Positions 8,610 to 20,772 of a stretch of DNA of 64,000 nucleotides are shown piece after piece; positions within the stretch are counted from its first letter, which is position 1, and every line of letters begins with the position of its first letter. A program made the translations under genes and the position numbers. The DNA is from Methylococcus capsulatus str. Texas = ATCC 19069 (GTDB lineage Bacteria > Pseudomonadota > Gammaproteobacteria > Methylococcales > Methylococcaceae), in assembly GCF_000424685.1 (NCBI RefSeq), contig NZ_KE384224.1:1-64000 (forward strand), read 5' to 3'. The notes beneath the pieces were generated by a model. The model was not told the origin of the DNA. It made no database searches and saw only the letters and a list, made by a program, of their open reading frames with translations.

Positions 8610-9359
8610 TCAGCAGCGCCGGAGGGCGTCACGCCGGTCCACACAGGGCAGCTGCCGCGGCAGTATCCACATTTCGTACATCGACACCACCCACATGAAC
8701 ACGAAAGCCATGGCGAGGCCGCCGCCGCCCATGACGACCAGAAGGGCGAAATGGCGGTCGAGTTTCGTCAGCCACCAGGAGGCAATGTCCAGCAGCAGGA
8801 AAATATACGGCATCAGGATGGCCGAGCACTTGAGCTTGCAAGGCACTCCAGATGATAAGGCAAAAATCATGCCTACGAACATGAAAATGAAGGCGATGCC
8901 GAACATGTGGATATGCGAGACGCGTGTCAGCGACGAAAACGTCGCGCCCTCGTCCGATTGCGCCCGTGTCTTGATGCTCTCATAGCGGGTGAAGTCCGGC
9001 AATCCGCTGTCGCCATTGTGGCAGCCGGTGCAATGCGCTTCGAACAGCGGCCTGATCTGCCGGGTATAGGTGCTTTCATCGGCACCGTCCCGAACCCATT
9101 GGATGATCTGAAACCGTGCCTCGTCCGGTGCATTGGCCTTCATCGAACCGTTGAGCTTGGCCTCCAGCACCGAGCCCGAACGATTGCCGTAATAGCTGTA
9201 GACGATATCCTCTATCGAAAGTCCGAACTTGCCATCGGCCATGCCATGCGTGAACAGGATCTGCACCATCGCCAAGCCGTAGCCGATTGCGACGACGATC
9301 AAATAACCGGAAAATAACAACTTGACCGGTATGCCCAGATTGCTCAGGTTCAGCGGCAT
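8610..9359 (-). CDS. Membrane protein with a c-type haem motif, unknown function
   Basis: A 249-residue protein, numbered from the ATG at 9359; a GTG at 9374 is possible but GGGAG sits 8 nt before the ATG. It has one N-terminal membrane segment (about 14-36), a periplasmic loop holding a single CTGCH haem c motif (110-114), then three membrane segments (about 149-169, 179-199, 204-227). A histidine pair, SHIHMFG, lies at the start of the second segment. Haem c attachment implies a periplasmic loop and an electron-transfer or sensing role. I do not recognise a named family. It is divergent from nudJ and shares a promoter region with a perfect inverted repeat. Confidence 0.75.
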   Translation of the reverse strand: MPLNLSNLGIPVKLLFSGYLIVVAIGYGLAMVQILFTHGMADGKFGLSIEDIVYSYYGNRSGSVLEAKLNGSMKANAPDEARFQIIQWVRDGADESTYTRQIRPLFEAHCTGCHNGDSGLPDFTRYESIKTRAQSDEGATFSSLTRVSHIHMFGIAFIFMFVGMIFALSSGVPCKLKCSAILMPYIFLLLDIASWWLTKLDRHFALLVVMGGGGLAMAFVFMWVVSMYEMWILPRQLPCVDRRDALRRC

Positions 9360-9417
9360 TCCCGCAGCTCCCACGACTCATCACGAACTTTGCAGGCGAG
9401 CCCCGCGTCTTTAAGGC

Positions 9418-9451
9418 TTAATAACACACGCGAATTGACAACTCAATTCGC
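9418..9451 (-). promoter_or_regulatory. Promoter of the membrane haem protein overlapped by a perfect inverted repeat
   Basis: On the minus strand, TTGAGT (9446-9441) and TATTAA (9423-9418) are separated by 17 bp, a plausible sigma-70 promoter for the haem-protein gene. Overlapping its -35 box and spacer is a perfect 9-bp inverted repeat GCGAATTGA-CAAC-TCAATTCGC (9430-9451). There is no T-run on either strand, so a terminator is unlikely. The dyad ends 17 bp before the nudJ ATG and could control both divergent genes. Confidence 0.55.
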
Positions 9452-9468
9452 TCCCCGTTGAAAACAGT

Positions 9469-9945
9469 ATGCAAAAATTGGAAACCCCGTCGGACGGCCG
9501 ACCCCGGGTCACGGTAGCCGCTGTCATTGAAAGGGATGGCCGTTTCCTCTGCGTCGAGGAGCGCGCCGGCGTATCCTCCGAACTCGTCATCAACCAGCCG
9601 GCGGGTCACGTCGAAGCGGCCGAGTCGGTGGTCGATGCCGCAGTCCGCGAGACGTTGGAGGAGACCGGCTGGCGTCTGGTGCCGGAGGCGGTGACCGGCA
9701 TTTATTTGTGGCGTCACTTGGAATCCGGCAGGAGTTTCCTGCGCATCGCCATCAGCGGGCGGGCCGAAGCCCCCGAAGGTGAGGTCAGGCTGGACGAGGG
9801 CATCGAGCGGGCGCTCTGGTTGAGCCGGGATGAGTTGCTGCGCGAACGAAGCCGCCATCGCAGCCCCCTGGTGCTGCGGACGGTGGAGGACTACTTGCGG
9901 GGCGAACGCCATCCGCTCAGCCTCTTGAAGCCCGTGCTCGGCTGA
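9469..9945 (+). CDS. nudJ: Nudix hydrolase, NudJ-like phosphatase
   Basis: A 158-residue protein with a complete Nudix box at residues 46-68, including the catalytic REtlEEtG helix (R60, E61, E64, E65). The N-terminal [21 protein letters not shown] and the placement before mnmA match NudJ, which hydrolyses nucleoside di- and triphosphates and hydroxymethylpyrimidine pyrophosphate in E. coli, where it also neighbours mnmA and purB. Stop and the mnmA start are 7 bp apart, so the two are co-translated. The substrate cannot be fixed from sequence. Confidence 0.88.
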   Translation: MQKLETPSDGRPRVTVAAVIERDGRFLCVEERAGVSSELVINQPAGHVEAAESVVDAAVRETLEETGWRLVPEAVTGIYLWRHLESGRSFLRIAISGRAEAPEGEVRLDEGIERALWLSRDELLRERSRHRSPLVLRTVEDYLRGERHPLSLLKPVLG

Positions 9946-9952
9946 GGTGGAT

Positions 9953-12452
<2,500 letters not shown>

Positions 12453-12456
12453 GTCC

Positions 12457-13083
12457 ATGCCCGCATTCCGATACCTGATTGTCCTGCCGCTGCTGTGCTG
12501 GGGGTTCGCCTCGCTGGCGGAGACCACACCGCAGAGCCGGCTGAAGAGCTTCCTCGATTCTGCCCGCACTTTGCAGGCCGACTTCACCCAGGTCCGGCTC
12601 GACGAAAGCGGTCGGCCCCGGCAGGAGAGCGGGGGTTCCTTCTATTTGCAGCGGCCCGGCAAGTTCCGTTGGGATTACACCAAGCCCTACCGGCAGCAAA
12701 TCGTCTCCAGCGGTGGCAAGGTCTGGTTCTACGACGTCGACCTGGAACAGGTGACAGCCAAGAGACTCGGCCAGGCCGTGGGTTCGACGCCGGCCCTGCT
12801 GCTGAGCGGCGAAATGGCGCTGGAGGACAATTTCACCATCGAGGACCAGGGGACCGAGGAGGGCATGTACTGGATCAAGCTGGTGCCCAAGTCGGAAGAA
12901 GGCGGATTCCGCTACGTGCTGATCGGGCTCGAAGGCGACAAGCTGGCCGGTATGGAGCTGAGTGACAATTTCGGCCAGTTGACGCGCATCTATTTCGCCA
13001 ATCTCCGGACCGGCATCACCTTGGACCCCAAGCTGTTCCAGTTCAGCCCGCCAGCCGGAGTGGATGTGTTCGAGGACAAGTAG
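12457..13083 (+). CDS. lolA: Outer-membrane lipoprotein carrier protein LolA
   Basis: 208 residues with an N-terminal signal peptide (hydrophobic run LIVLPLLCWGFASLAE) and the LolA features LQADFTQVRLDESGRPRQ, RPGKFRWDYTKPYRQ and VWFYDVDLEQVT. LolA is the periplasmic chaperone that takes lipoproteins from LolCDE to LolB. It starts 4 bp after the purB stop codon and ends 6 bp before rarA; lolA-rarA adjacency is conserved in gammaproteobacteria. Confidence 0.95.
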   Translation: MPAFRYLIVLPLLCWGFASLAETTPQSRLKSFLDSARTLQADFTQVRLDESGRPRQESGGSFYLQRPGKFRWDYTKPYRQQIVSSGGKVWFYDVDLEQVTAKRLGQAVGSTPALLLSGEMALEDNFTIEDQGTEEGMYWIKLVPKSEEGGFRYVLIGLEGDKLAGMELSDNFGQLTRIYFANLRTGITLDPKLFQFSPPAGVDVFEDK

Positions 13084-13089
13084 CCGCCG

Positions 13090-14397
13090 GTGTCCGCTGA
13101 CTTCTCCCAACCGCTGGCCGACCGTCTGCGTCCCCGGACGCTGGACGAATACATCGGCCAGCTCCACCTCATCGAGCCGGGCCGGCCGCTGTACGAGTCG
13201 ATCCGGCGCGGCCGTCTCCATTCGATGATCTTCTGGGGCCCGCCCGGCACAGGCAAGACGACTCTGGCGCGGCTGGTCGCCCGCCATGCCGATGCCGAGT
13301 TTCTGCCGGTTTCGGCCGTGTTGTCGGGGGTGAAGGAAATCCGCGAAGCCTTGGCTCGGGCTGTGCAATTCAAGGCGGCCGGCCGCCGTGCCATCCTGTT
13401 CGTCGACGAGGTGCATCGCTTCAACAAGTCGCAGCAGGATGCATTCCTGGCCCATGTCGAGGACGGCACGGTCAGCTTCATCGGCGCCACCACCGAAAAT
13501 CCCTCGTTCGAGGTCAACAGCGCCTTGCTGTCGCGGGCCAGGGTCTATGTGCTGAAAGCCCTGACCGAGGCCGACCTGTTGGGCGTCATTGATCGCGCGC
13601 TGTCGGACGCTGAACGCGGCCTGGGCGGGCGCGGCCTGAACATGTCCGACCCCGTGCGCATGGCTTACGTCCGTGCCGCCGATGGCGATGCCCGGCGCTT
13701 GCTGAATCTCCTGGAAATCACCGCGGATCTGCTGGACGCCGGCCAGACGGTGGTGAGCGAGGAGGTCGCACGGCAGGTCCTCGCGTCTGGAACCACACGC
13801 CGTTTCGACAAGCAGGGCGAGGAGTTCTACAACCAGATTTCCGCCCTGCACAAATCGGTGCGCGGCAGTTCGCCCGACGCCGCACTGTACTGGTTGTGCC
13901 GGATGCTGGACGGGGGCTGCGATCCGCTTTATCTAGCCCGGCGCCTGGTGCGGATCGCATCCGAGGATATCGGTAACGCCGACCCCAAGGCGTTGGAGCT
14001 GTGTCTGAATGCCTGGAACGCCCAGGAACGTCTGGGCAGCCCGGAGGGGGAGCTGGCCCTGGCGCAGGCCGTCGTGTATTTGGCCGTCGCTCCCAAGAGC
14101 AATGCGGTCTACGAAGCCTACAAGGCCGCCCGGGCAGATGCCGCCCGATCGGGCAGTCTGCCGGTGCCCCTGCACCTGCGCAATGCCCCGACGGGCTTGA
14201 TGAAGGGCCTGGATTACGGCAAGGGATACCGCTATGCGCACGACTATCCGGACGCGTACGTTCCGGGCGAAAACTATTTCCCCGAGGGGCTGGAGCGACG
14301 GGAATACTACCGCCCGGTCAACCGCGGCATGGAGATCAAGATCGCCGAGAAGCTGGAGCGTCTCAAGGCGCTGGATAAGGAGGCGGACGAGCGGTGA
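13090..14397 (+). CDS. rarA: Replication-associated recombination protein RarA (MgsA)
   Basis: 435 residues with an AAA+ module: Walker [11 protein letters not shown] near residue 57, Walker [17 protein letters not shown] and sensor [19 protein letters not shown]. The C-terminal tetramerisation region contains [14 protein letters not shown] and [10 protein letters not shown]. RarA acts at stalled replication forks and single-strand gaps. The start is GTG. The 3' end overlaps the birA start by 4 bp (GTGA), indicating coupled translation. Confidence 0.96.
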   Translation: MSADFSQPLADRLRPRTLDEYIGQLHLIEPGRPLYESIRRGRLHSMIFWGPPGTGKTTLARLVARHADAEFLPVSAVLSGVKEIREALARAVQFKAAGRRAILFVDEVHRFNKSQQDAFLAHVEDGTVSFIGATTENPSFEVNSALLSRARVYVLKALTEADLLGVIDRALSDAERGLGGRGLNMSDPVRMAYVRAADGDARRLLNLLEITADLLDAGQTVVSEEVARQVLASGTTRRFDKQGEEFYNQISALHKSVRGSSPDAALYWLCRMLDGGCDPLYLARRLVRIASEDIGNADPKALELCLNAWNAQERLGSPEGELALAQAVVYLAVAPKSNAVYEAYKAARADAARSGSLPVPLHLRNAPTGLMKGLDYGKGYRYAHDYPDAYVPGENYFPEGLERREYYRPVNRGMEIKIAEKLERLKALDKEADER

Positions 14398-15389
14398 GCG
14401 CCGCTTCCGGTTTTTCCGCGGCTGCCCGCCGCCTGCTCTCGCTGCTGGCCGATGGCGGCTTCCATTCCGGCGAAACCATCGCGGCGAGTGCGGGTTGCAG
14501 CCGCACCGGGGTCTGGAAGCGCATCGCGGAGCTGCGCGCCCTGGGGGTGGAAGTGCATGCTGTACCCGGGATGGGTTACCGTCTGGCGCATCCGCTGGAA
14601 CTCCTGGACGGGGAGGTGATCGCGGGCGCGCTGACCGGTACGGCAGCGGAAGCCATCGGTCTTATCGAAGTTCATGAGCAGCTCGATTCCACCAATGATC
14701 ACCTCATGCGGCGGGCGGCCGAAGGCGCGCCGGCCGGCACCGTCTGCCTGGCCGAGCGGCAGAGCGCCGGGAGGGGAAGAATCGGGCGGACCTGGGTGTC
14801 GCCGCTGTCCGGCAACGTCTATCTCTCGCTGCTGTGGCGGTTCGGGCGGGCGGGATTTTCCGGGCTCAGCCTCGCCGTGGGCGTGGCCGTGGTACGGGCC
14901 TTACGGGCGCAGGGCATCGGCGATGCGGCACTCAAATGGCCGAACGACATCCTGTGGTCGCGCCGCAAGCTGGGCGGCATTCTGATCGAGGTGAGGGGGG
15001 AGGCCAATGACCAGTACGCCGTCGTGATCGGGATCGGCCTCAACGTGAATCTGCCCGACAGCCACGCCGTCGCCATCGACCAGGACTGGATCGACCTGGC
15101 GCGGATTCCGGGAGGCGCCGCCGTATCGCGTAACCGGCTGATCGCCGGGATGCTCAATGAACTGGCTCCCTTGCTGACGGATTACGAAACCACCGGGCTG
15201 GCGCCGTATCTCGAGGAATGGCGCGGCTACCACGGTTTCGAAGGCGCGCAGGCCAGCGTGCAGCAGGGGGACTGGGTGTGGACGGGGCGGATCGTCGGTG
15301 TTTCAGGGGAAGGACTGCTGTTGCTGGCATGCGAGGACGGCCCGGTACGGGAGTTCGCATCCGGCGACGTGCGGGTGAGGCCGCTGTGA
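14394..15389 (+). CDS. birA: Bifunctional biotin--[acetyl-CoA-carboxylase] ligase / biotin operon repressor
   Basis: 331 residues. An N-terminal helix-turn-helix ([21 protein letters not shown], in two parts around residue 25) is followed by the ligase core with [17 protein letters not shown] and LKWPNDILW, then a C-terminal SH3-like domain. BirA biotinylates the BCCP subunit of acetyl-CoA carboxylase, and the winged helix allows repression of bio genes. It starts with GTG overlapping rarA by 4 bp and overlaps coaX by 4 bp. Confidence 0.95.
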   Translation: MSAASGFSAAARRLLSLLADGGFHSGETIAASAGCSRTGVWKRIAELRALGVEVHAVPGMGYRLAHPLELLDGEVIAGALTGTAAEAIGLIEVHEQLDSTNDHLMRRAAEGAPAGTVCLAERQSAGRGRIGRTWVSPLSGNVYLSLLWRFGRAGFSGLSLAVGVAVVRALRAQGIGDAALKWPNDILWSRRKLGGILIEVRGEANDQYAVVIGIGLNVNLPDSHAVAIDQDWIDLARIPGGAAVSRNRLIAGMLNELAPLLTDYETTGLAPYLEEWRGYHGFEGAQASVQQGDWVWTGRIVGVSGEGLLLLACEDGPVREFASGDVRVRPL

Positions 15390-16126
15390 AACTGCTGATC
15401 GACATCGGCAATTCGCGGGTGAAATGGGCACGCTCGGAGCCGGGGCGGTACACTTTCGGCGGTGCGTTCGCTACGGATGCGTCCAGCCTGGCAGAAGCGT
15501 GCGAAAGCCAGATGGCGGCGCTGCCGCGGCCGGAGGCCGTGCTGGTGTCCAACGTTGCTGGCACGAGGGCGGGCCGGCTGCTCGCGGACTGGGCATCGGC
15601 CCGATGGGATGTGCCGGTCCGTTTCCTACGCAGCGAGGCTTCGGCCCTGGGAGTCGTCAACGCCTATCCAAACCCGGCCCAATTGGGTGTCGATCGCTGG
15701 CTCGGGCTGATCGGGGCGTGGCGGACGCGTCGCGATGCCTGCTGCATCGTCAGCGCAGGCACCGCCTTGACCATCGACCTCCTGGACGCGGAGGGCCGGC
15801 ATCGGGGCGGCGTGATCGGCCCCGGATTGGCGATGATGCGCGCGGCCCTGGCCTCTCTGGAGGCATTGGGCGGGGCGGCTGAAAGCTGCGACGGCTTTTT
15901 CTGCAACCGCACCGGATCCGCATTGTCCAGCGGTATTCTTCACTCGGCCGTGGGCTTGATACGGGAATCGCAGGCTCGGGCGGCGCGGCTCCTGGCGACG
16001 GAGCCTGAACTGCTGCTCACCGGCGGAGATGCCGAAACGCTCCGACCTTACCTCGAGACCCCGGTCCGTCTGGTGCCTCACCTCGTCCTCGAGGGTTTGC
16101 ATGCCGTAGCGGAGCGAATGCCATGA
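15386..16126 (+). CDS. coaX: Type III pantothenate kinase
   Basis: 246 residues beginning [17 protein letters not shown], the ATP-binding DxGN motif of the ASKHA fold. It also has [12 protein letters not shown] and [12 protein letters not shown], both typical of CoaX. It phosphorylates pantothenate, the first step of coenzyme A synthesis. The frame is open far upstream, but GTG at 15386, overlapping the birA stop, starts exactly at the family N terminus. birA-coaX adjacency is common in proteobacteria. It overlaps the next gene by 4 bp (ATGA). Confidence 0.95.
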   Translation: MKLLIDIGNSRVKWARSEPGRYTFGGAFATDASSLAEACESQMAALPRPEAVLVSNVAGTRAGRLLADWASARWDVPVRFLRSEASALGVVNAYPNPAQLGVDRWLGLIGAWRTRRDACCIVSAGTALTIDLLDAEGRHRGGVIGPGLAMMRAALASLEALGGAAESCDGFFCNRTGSALSSGILHSAVGLIRESQARAARLLATEPELLLTGGDAETLRPYLETPVRLVPHLVLEGLHAVAERMP

Positions 16127-16836
16127 GATTTCTTTTCTATTTTCTCCTCATCGCCAATGTGTCTTTCTTCTTCTGGAGCCTGGGTCATCGCGATACCAAG
16201 CGGCATGTCGATGTCAAATCTGTCGAAGCCTCGGGAAGATTGTTGTTGCGTTCGGAGGTTGCAGACACCCGCGGCGAAATCCAGAGTCCGCCGACCGAGT
16301 CTCCCCCGCCCGCCCGGATCGAGAACGAACCGCCAGCCGGCGAGGCCGGCTGCTACCGGATGGGACCGTTCGCCGAGACGGCCGAAGCAAGGCGGGTGCT
16401 GGCTCTGGTCAAGGAGTGGATCGACCGGGCGAACCTGACCAGCGAATCCTCGGAATCGCTCGATGGCTACTGGCTGCTCTATCCCAAGGCCGAAAACATG
16501 GATGAGGCCAAGGGTAATCGTAAGATGCTGATGGACAAAGGCATCAAAGACGTCTGGCTGATCGACAAGGGCGAGATGGCAGGCACGATTTCGCTCGGTA
16601 TCTTCAAGACCCGGGAGGAGGCCGAGACCGAGGTGGTCCGCCTGTCCAAACTCAACGTGCGGGCGCAGATCCGGCCCCGGATCACCCAGGCCGAAACGGT
16701 CTGGATACAGTTCGTCTGGGACAAGTCGCCGCTGGAGCTGGATGAGATCATGATCCAGTTGCGCGGCGAGAATCCGGAGGTGTCTGTGCCGCCGCTAAGT
16801 CCTTGTCCGTCCGCCAGTCCTCAACGGCCGGCATAA
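16123..16836 (+). CDS. SPOR-like domain protein with N-terminal membrane anchor
   Basis: 237 residues. An N-terminal hydrophobic helix ([18 protein letters not shown]) is followed by a proline-rich linker (about residues 60-75). Then comes a region with the repeated SPOR-like pattern [17 protein letters not shown] and [22 protein letters not shown] domains bind denuded peptidoglycan glycan strands at division septa. The similarity is at pattern level only. The gene is coupled to coaX, as small SPOR-like genes often are in gammaproteobacteria. Its last 16 bp overlap the 3' end of convergent ctaA. Confidence 0.72.
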   Translation: MRFLFYFLLIANVSFFFWSLGHRDTKRHVDVKSVEASGRLLLRSEVADTRGEIQSPPTESPPPARIENEPPAGEAGCYRMGPFAETAEARRVLALVKEWIDRANLTSESSESLDGYWLLYPKAENMDEAKGNRKMLMDKGIKDVWLIDKGEMAGTISLGIFKTREEAETEVVRLSKLNVRAQIRPRITQAETVWIQFVWDKSPLELDEIMIQLRGENPEVSVPPLSPCPSASPQRPA

Positions 16837-17792
16837 CGGCCGGCGACGAAAAGGAAGAACTGGGTCCCGAATATGAGGTTCGCCAACAGGAGGTGCAGCG
16901 GCTGGGCGATGGCCGGGAGACCGAACCGGTCCAGGGTGACCCCGGCGGCGATGGCAGCGACGACGAGGCCCGCCAGCACCATTCCGAAGCGGACATAGAG
17001 CGAATCCGCCGGCAAGGATCTGACCATCTTCCAGGCCAGCCAAAGGTTGACACCGAGGATCACGGCGGAGAAGGAGCGATGGACGTAGAAGATGAGCGGG
17101 AAGTTTTCGCGCCACAGGCTGCGGTCCGTCGCGGCGGTCGCGGCCATGACGTCCACCGATTCGCGGATCTGGGTGCCCATGGCTATCTGCAGGAGGGTCA
17201 TGCCCATGGCCACCATCAGCACGGTGCAGAAGCGCGGAGGCAGGCCGGAGAGGTCCAGTGTTGCGAAACGACTGCGCTGGGAGCGCGTCACCGCATAGAT
17301 CAGCAGGCAGACGATGGCGAATGCCATCAGCATGTGGGCCGTGATCATGACGGGGCGCAGATTGCTGGCCACCACGGCGGAGCCCAGCCAGCCCTGGAAG
17401 CCCACCGCCAGGAACACCGTCAGCGCGAGCCAGGTCACGGTCCGGTCGGTTTTCCAGAAGGCCAGGGAGCGGTACAGCGTGGCAATGATCAGCAGGCCGA
17501 TGCTGACGCCGACCAGGCGGTTGACGTACTCGGTCCAGGTCTTGACAGGATTGAAGCGGGTGTCGGCATAGCCACGCTCGGCGTAGATTTCGTGATAGTT
17601 GGCCGGGAGCTGTGACTCGTCCGTCGGCGGCACCAGCCGGCCGAAGCAGGTCGGCCAGTCTGGGCAGCCCATGCCGGCACCGGAGGCTCTGACGATGCCG
17701 CCCACCATGATCAAAAAATAGACGGCGGCGATGGTGATGATGCCGATCCGGGCGAACCGGCTGCCGGCATCGGGAGCGGTGCTGCATTGCAT
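16821..17792 (-). CDS. ctaA: Haem A synthase (COX15/CtaA family)
   Basis: 323 residues with about eight membrane helices. Recognisable COX15 features are MVGGIVRASGAGMGCPDWP, ITAHMLMAF (H153), FYVHRSFSAV (H238) and AQPLHLLLANL (H300). The enzyme oxidises the haem O C8 methyl group to make haem A for aa3-type cytochrome oxidases. The first-helix ExxHR motif of the family is here EYVNR, with Asn at position 91 where many homologues have a histidine. No ctaB or surf1 gene is adjacent. It converges on the SPOR-like gene with a 16-bp overlap. Confidence 0.93.
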   Translation of the reverse strand: MQCSTAPDAGSRFARIGIITIAAVYFLIMVGGIVRASGAGMGCPDWPTCFGRLVPPTDESQLPANYHEIYAERGYADTRFNPVKTWTEYVNRLVGVSIGLLIIATLYRSLAFWKTDRTVTWLALTVFLAVGFQGWLGSAVVASNLRPVMITAHMLMAFAIVCLLIYAVTRSQRSRFATLDLSGLPPRFCTVLMVAMGMTLLQIAMGTQIRESVDVMAATAATDRSLWRENFPLIFYVHRSFSAVILGVNLWLAWKMVRSLPADSLYVRFGMVLAGLVVAAIAAGVTLDRFGLPAIAQPLHLLLANLIFGTQFFLFVAGRYAGR

Positions 17793-17995
17793 GATGCGAT
17801 CTCGAAGTCATTCGCCCGCTCCATGCTGGGAGCGGGCCGGGTTAGGGAAGAGGCCGGGCGAATCATAGCACCGGAGCGGTGCGGCGATAGTCGGAGAGGT
17901 TCCGAATGCGGAAATTGCGCCGCCCCGGCCTTGATAAAGAATTCCGGCGTTCATATATGCGCCTCTGGTTCTTCAACAAACTGAGGAGTTTTCCG

Positions 17996-18274
17996 ATGCC
18001 GATCTACGAATACCAGTGCAGGTCCTGCGGCCACAGCCTGGAGGCCATGCAGAAAATCAGCGACGCGCCGTTGACGGACTGTCCCGCCTGCGGCCGGCCG
18101 GAGCTGGCCAAGCAGGTTTCTGCCGCCGGGTTCCGGCTCAAGGGCGGCGGCTGGTACGAAACCGATTTCAAGGGCAGCAAGGACAAGAAAAAGAATCTGG
18201 CCGGTGATGCTACGCCGAAAGCGGAGAGCAAGCAGGCGGACAGTACCGCTTCGTCCGGAAAACCCGTGGCCTAG
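17996..18274 (+). CDS. FmdB-family zinc ribbon protein
   Basis: 92 residues starting MPIYEYQCRSCGHSLEAMQK, with two CxxC pairs (CRSC and CPAC) that form a zinc ribbon, then a Gly-Gly-Gly-Trp-Tyr segment and a lysine-rich, low-complexity tail. This is the FmdB_N regulatory-protein family, with unclear biochemical role. The ATG at 17996 follows a GAGGAG ribosome-binding site; upstream in-frame codons are not needed. It sits 72 bp before aspS, as is frequent in proteobacteria. Confidence 0.9.
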   Translation: MPIYEYQCRSCGHSLEAMQKISDAPLTDCPACGRPELAKQVSAAGFRLKGGGWYETDFKGSKDKKKNLAGDATPKAESKQADSTASSGKPVA

Positions 18275-18283
18275 GATCGGCTT

Positions 18284-18304
18284 GCGCTGGCGGGAAGCCA
18301 GCGC
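18284..18304 (+). repeat. 8-bp inverted repeat after the zinc ribbon gene
   Basis: GCGCTGGC-GGGAA-GCCAGCGC is a perfect hairpin starting 10 bp after the stop codon. No T-run follows directly, so it may be an attenuating or mRNA-stabilising stem between this gene and aspS rather than a full terminator. Confidence 0.5.
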
Positions 18305-18346
18305 GTAACATTCTACCTTTTTTCAGTCGATCAATAGAGTCCGAAC

Positions 18347-20146
18347 ATGCGCAGTCACCGTTGCGGGGAAGTGAACGAAAGCCTTCTGGGCCAGGAAGTC
18401 GGCTTGTGCGGCTGGGTGCATCGGCGGCGTGACCACGGGGGAGTGATTTTCGTCGATCTCCGGGACCGGGAAGGGCTGGTGCAGGTCGTGTTCGATCCAG
18501 ACCACCCCGAGCCCTTCAGTCTCGCCGAAACCGTCCGCAGCGAGTACGTCATCCGTGTGGTGGGTCAGGTCCGCGCCCGTCCCGAGGGGACCGAGAATCC
18601 CAACCTCAAGAGCGGTAGAGTCGAGGTGTTGGCTACCTCGCTGGAAATCCTCAATCGATCGGAAACTCCCCCGTTCCCCATCGAAAGCGACATCGAGGTG
18701 AACGAGGAGATGCGGCTGCGCTACCGCTACATCGACCTGCGCCGGCCGGTCATGCAGCAGCGCATGCGGCTGCGTCGTGACATCACCCGCTTCCTGCGCA
18801 ATTTCCTGGACCATCATGGCTTCTACGAGATCGAGACGCCGTTCCTCACCAAGGCCACGCCGGAAGGCGCGCGCGACTACCTCGTGCCCAGCCGCACCCA
18901 TCCGCATTCGTTCTTCGCCCTGCCGCAGTCGCCGCAGCTGTACAAACAGCTGCTGATGATCTCCGGGATGGACCGCTATTACCAGGTCGTGCGCTGCTTC
19001 CGCGACGAGGACCTGCGCGCCGACCGCCAGCCGGAATTCACCCAGCTCGACATCGAGACCTCGTTCATGAACGAGGACCAGATCATGACGCTGATGGAAG
19101 CCATGATCCGCGATTTATTCCGGGAAACCCTGAACGAGGAGCTGCCGGATCCGTTCCCGCGCATGACCTATGCCGAGGCCATGCGCCGGTATGCCTCAGA
19201 CAAGCCGGATTTGCGCATTCCGCTGGAGCTGGTGGACATCGCCGATCTCATGGCCGGGGTAGAATTCAAGGTGTTCGCCGGGCCCGCCGCCGATCCGGAA
19301 GGCCGGGTGGTGGCGCTCAAGCTGCCGGGCGGCGGCGACCTCTCGCGCAAGGACATCGACGACCTGACCCGCTTCGTCGGTATCTACGGCGCAAAAGGCC
19401 TGGCGTATGTGAAGGTGAACGACCTGGGGGCCGGATTGGAGGGACTGCAGTCGCCGATCCTAAAGTTCATGCCGGAACCCACCATTCGTGGCATCCTGGA
19501 GCGCACTGAGGCGCAGACCGGGGACCTGATCTTCTTCGGCGCCGACAAGGCCCGTATCGTCAACGAATCCATGGGCGCACTGCGGGTCAAGCTGGGCCAG
19601 GACCGCGGGCTGGTCGAGAAGGGCTGGCGACCGTTGTGGGTCACGGACTTCCCCATGTTCGAATGGGATGAAAAATCCGGCCGCTGGGTCGCTCTGCATC
19701 ATCCCTTCACCGCGCCCAAGTGCAGCGAGGAACAACTCAGGCAGAACCCCGGTCGGGCCCTGTCCCGTGCCTATGACATGGTGCTCAACGGCACCGAGAT
19801 CGGCGGCGGCTCGGTGCGTATCCACCGTACCGAGATGCAGCAGACCGTATTCGATCTGCTCGGCATCGGTGAGGAGGAGGCGCAGCAGAAGTTCGGCTTC
19901 CTGCTCAACGCCTTGCGCTACGGCTGTCCGCCCCACGGTGGTTTGGCCTTCGGCCTGGACCGTCTGGTCATGCTCATGTCCGGGGCTTCTTCCATCCGCG
20001 AAGTGATGGCCTTCCCCAAGACCCAGTCGGCTTGGTGCCCGTTGATCGACGCGCCGGCCCAGGTCAACGACGCCCAGTTGCACGAGCTCGGCATCCGACT
20101 GCGGAAAAATCCGGCAGTGGAAGGCGGCACTGTGCCATCCACGTGA
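18347..20146 (+). CDS. aspS: Aspartyl-tRNA synthetase
   Basis: 599 residues. There is an N-terminal OB-fold anticodon-binding domain ([20 protein letters not shown]) and class II motif 2 ([22 protein letters not shown]). A GAD insertion domain follows around residues 300-410, and class II motif 3 reads [11 protein letters not shown]. It charges tRNA-Asp. The length and insertion domain mark the bacterial type. Whether it is discriminating or also charges tRNA-Asn cannot be decided here. The gene is followed by a long gene-free stretch. Confidence 0.97.
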   Translation: MRSHRCGEVNESLLGQEVGLCGWVHRRRDHGGVIFVDLRDREGLVQVVFDPDHPEPFSLAETVRSEYVIRVVGQVRARPEGTENPNLKSGRVEVLATSLEILNRSETPPFPIESDIEVNEEMRLRYRYIDLRRPVMQQRMRLRRDITRFLRNFLDHHGFYEIETPFLTKATPEGARDYLVPSRTHPHSFFALPQSPQLYKQLLMISGMDRYYQVVRCFRDEDLRADRQPEFTQLDIETSFMNEDQIMTLMEAMIRDLFRETLNEELPDPFPRMTYAEAMRRYASDKPDLRIPLELVDIADLMAGVEFKVFAGPAADPEGRVVALKLPGGGDLSRKDIDDLTRFVGIYGAKGLAYVKVNDLGAGLEGLQSPILKFMPEPTIRGILERTEAQTGDLIFFGADKARIVNESMGALRVKLGQDRGLVEKGWRPLWVTDFPMFEWDEKSGRWVALHHPFTAPKCSEEQLRQNPGRALSRAYDMVLNGTEIGGGSVRIHRTEMQQTVFDLLGIGEEEAQQKFGFLLNALRYGCPPHGGLAFGLDRLVMLMSGASSIREVMAFPKTQSAWCPLIDAPAQVNDAQLHELGIRLRKNPAVEGGTVPST

Positions 20147-20772
20147 GGATGTACTCCGAGTAGTGTAGCCCTTCGATCGACCCGATTCAGGTGACTGCCG
20201 GGGGGCACGCAAGCTTCCATGGGGAGCCGATAATCCCCGTTCGCCGATTGGCGAGACGGTTCTGGAACGGGCAGGTCGTGCCCATCCCGCGGGAGACCAC
20301 CAGGCTGCCCCGCTAAAGCGCTGTTTCCCGACGGCAGCGGGTGGGGCGGACGCCTTGAAATCCGGCGGCAAGTTGTCGGCACCGACGACGGTGTTTCGGG
20401 GAGCGTCCAGCGGCAACCAGCTCGAGGAGGTGACGCGTCTCATCCGTCTGCGTGCCCAGACGGGGGAGGGGGCGTCACGGCAGGTCACGGTGTTCACCCA
20501 GCCGGACTCTGCAGCCCAATGGCGGCGGAAGCGACCATGCCTGGGGCAACCGCCACTGGGTGCCGGGCGGCTCCGTGCAGGGGGAGTCTACGGAGAGAAA
20601 TGCCCTCCTCCGCTCTGGCCGGTCCGGACGACGCGAACGACCGCGGGGCTGGATTCCGAAGAGAGCCACCTCGCAGTTCGGAGCGGCCAGGGCCGCCGGT
20701 TCGGTGCCTCGGACGCCCAATCGGTGGCGGTATTTCCGAATCCGGTTTGGTTTCCTGTCGCCGACATCGGAT
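20147..20772 (+). other. 626-bp stretch without a recognisable gene
   Basis: It lies between the 3' ends of aspS and the convergent cytochrome gene. Frames on both strands remain open for about 60-150 codons, as expected in such GC-rich DNA, but none gives a recognisable protein or has a good ribosome-binding site. Short hairpin-forming blocks are present, for example GGGCAGGTCGTGCCC (20263-20277 region) and a GAGCCG ... CGGTTCTGG pair around 20224-20263. It could be a decayed gene or an untranslated RNA; I cannot tell which. Confidence 0.4.

Noticed and set aside
20224-20263. GAGCCG ... CGGTTCTGG resembling group II intron domain V
   Set aside because: The segment is about 39 nt with an asymmetric interior and no GNRA loop or reverse transcriptase nearby; the resemblance is limited to the ends.
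20540-20585. CCGCCACTGGGTGCC, similar to part of a cobalamin riboswitch
   Set aside because: The other conserved blocks are missing and no B12-related gene lies downstream.
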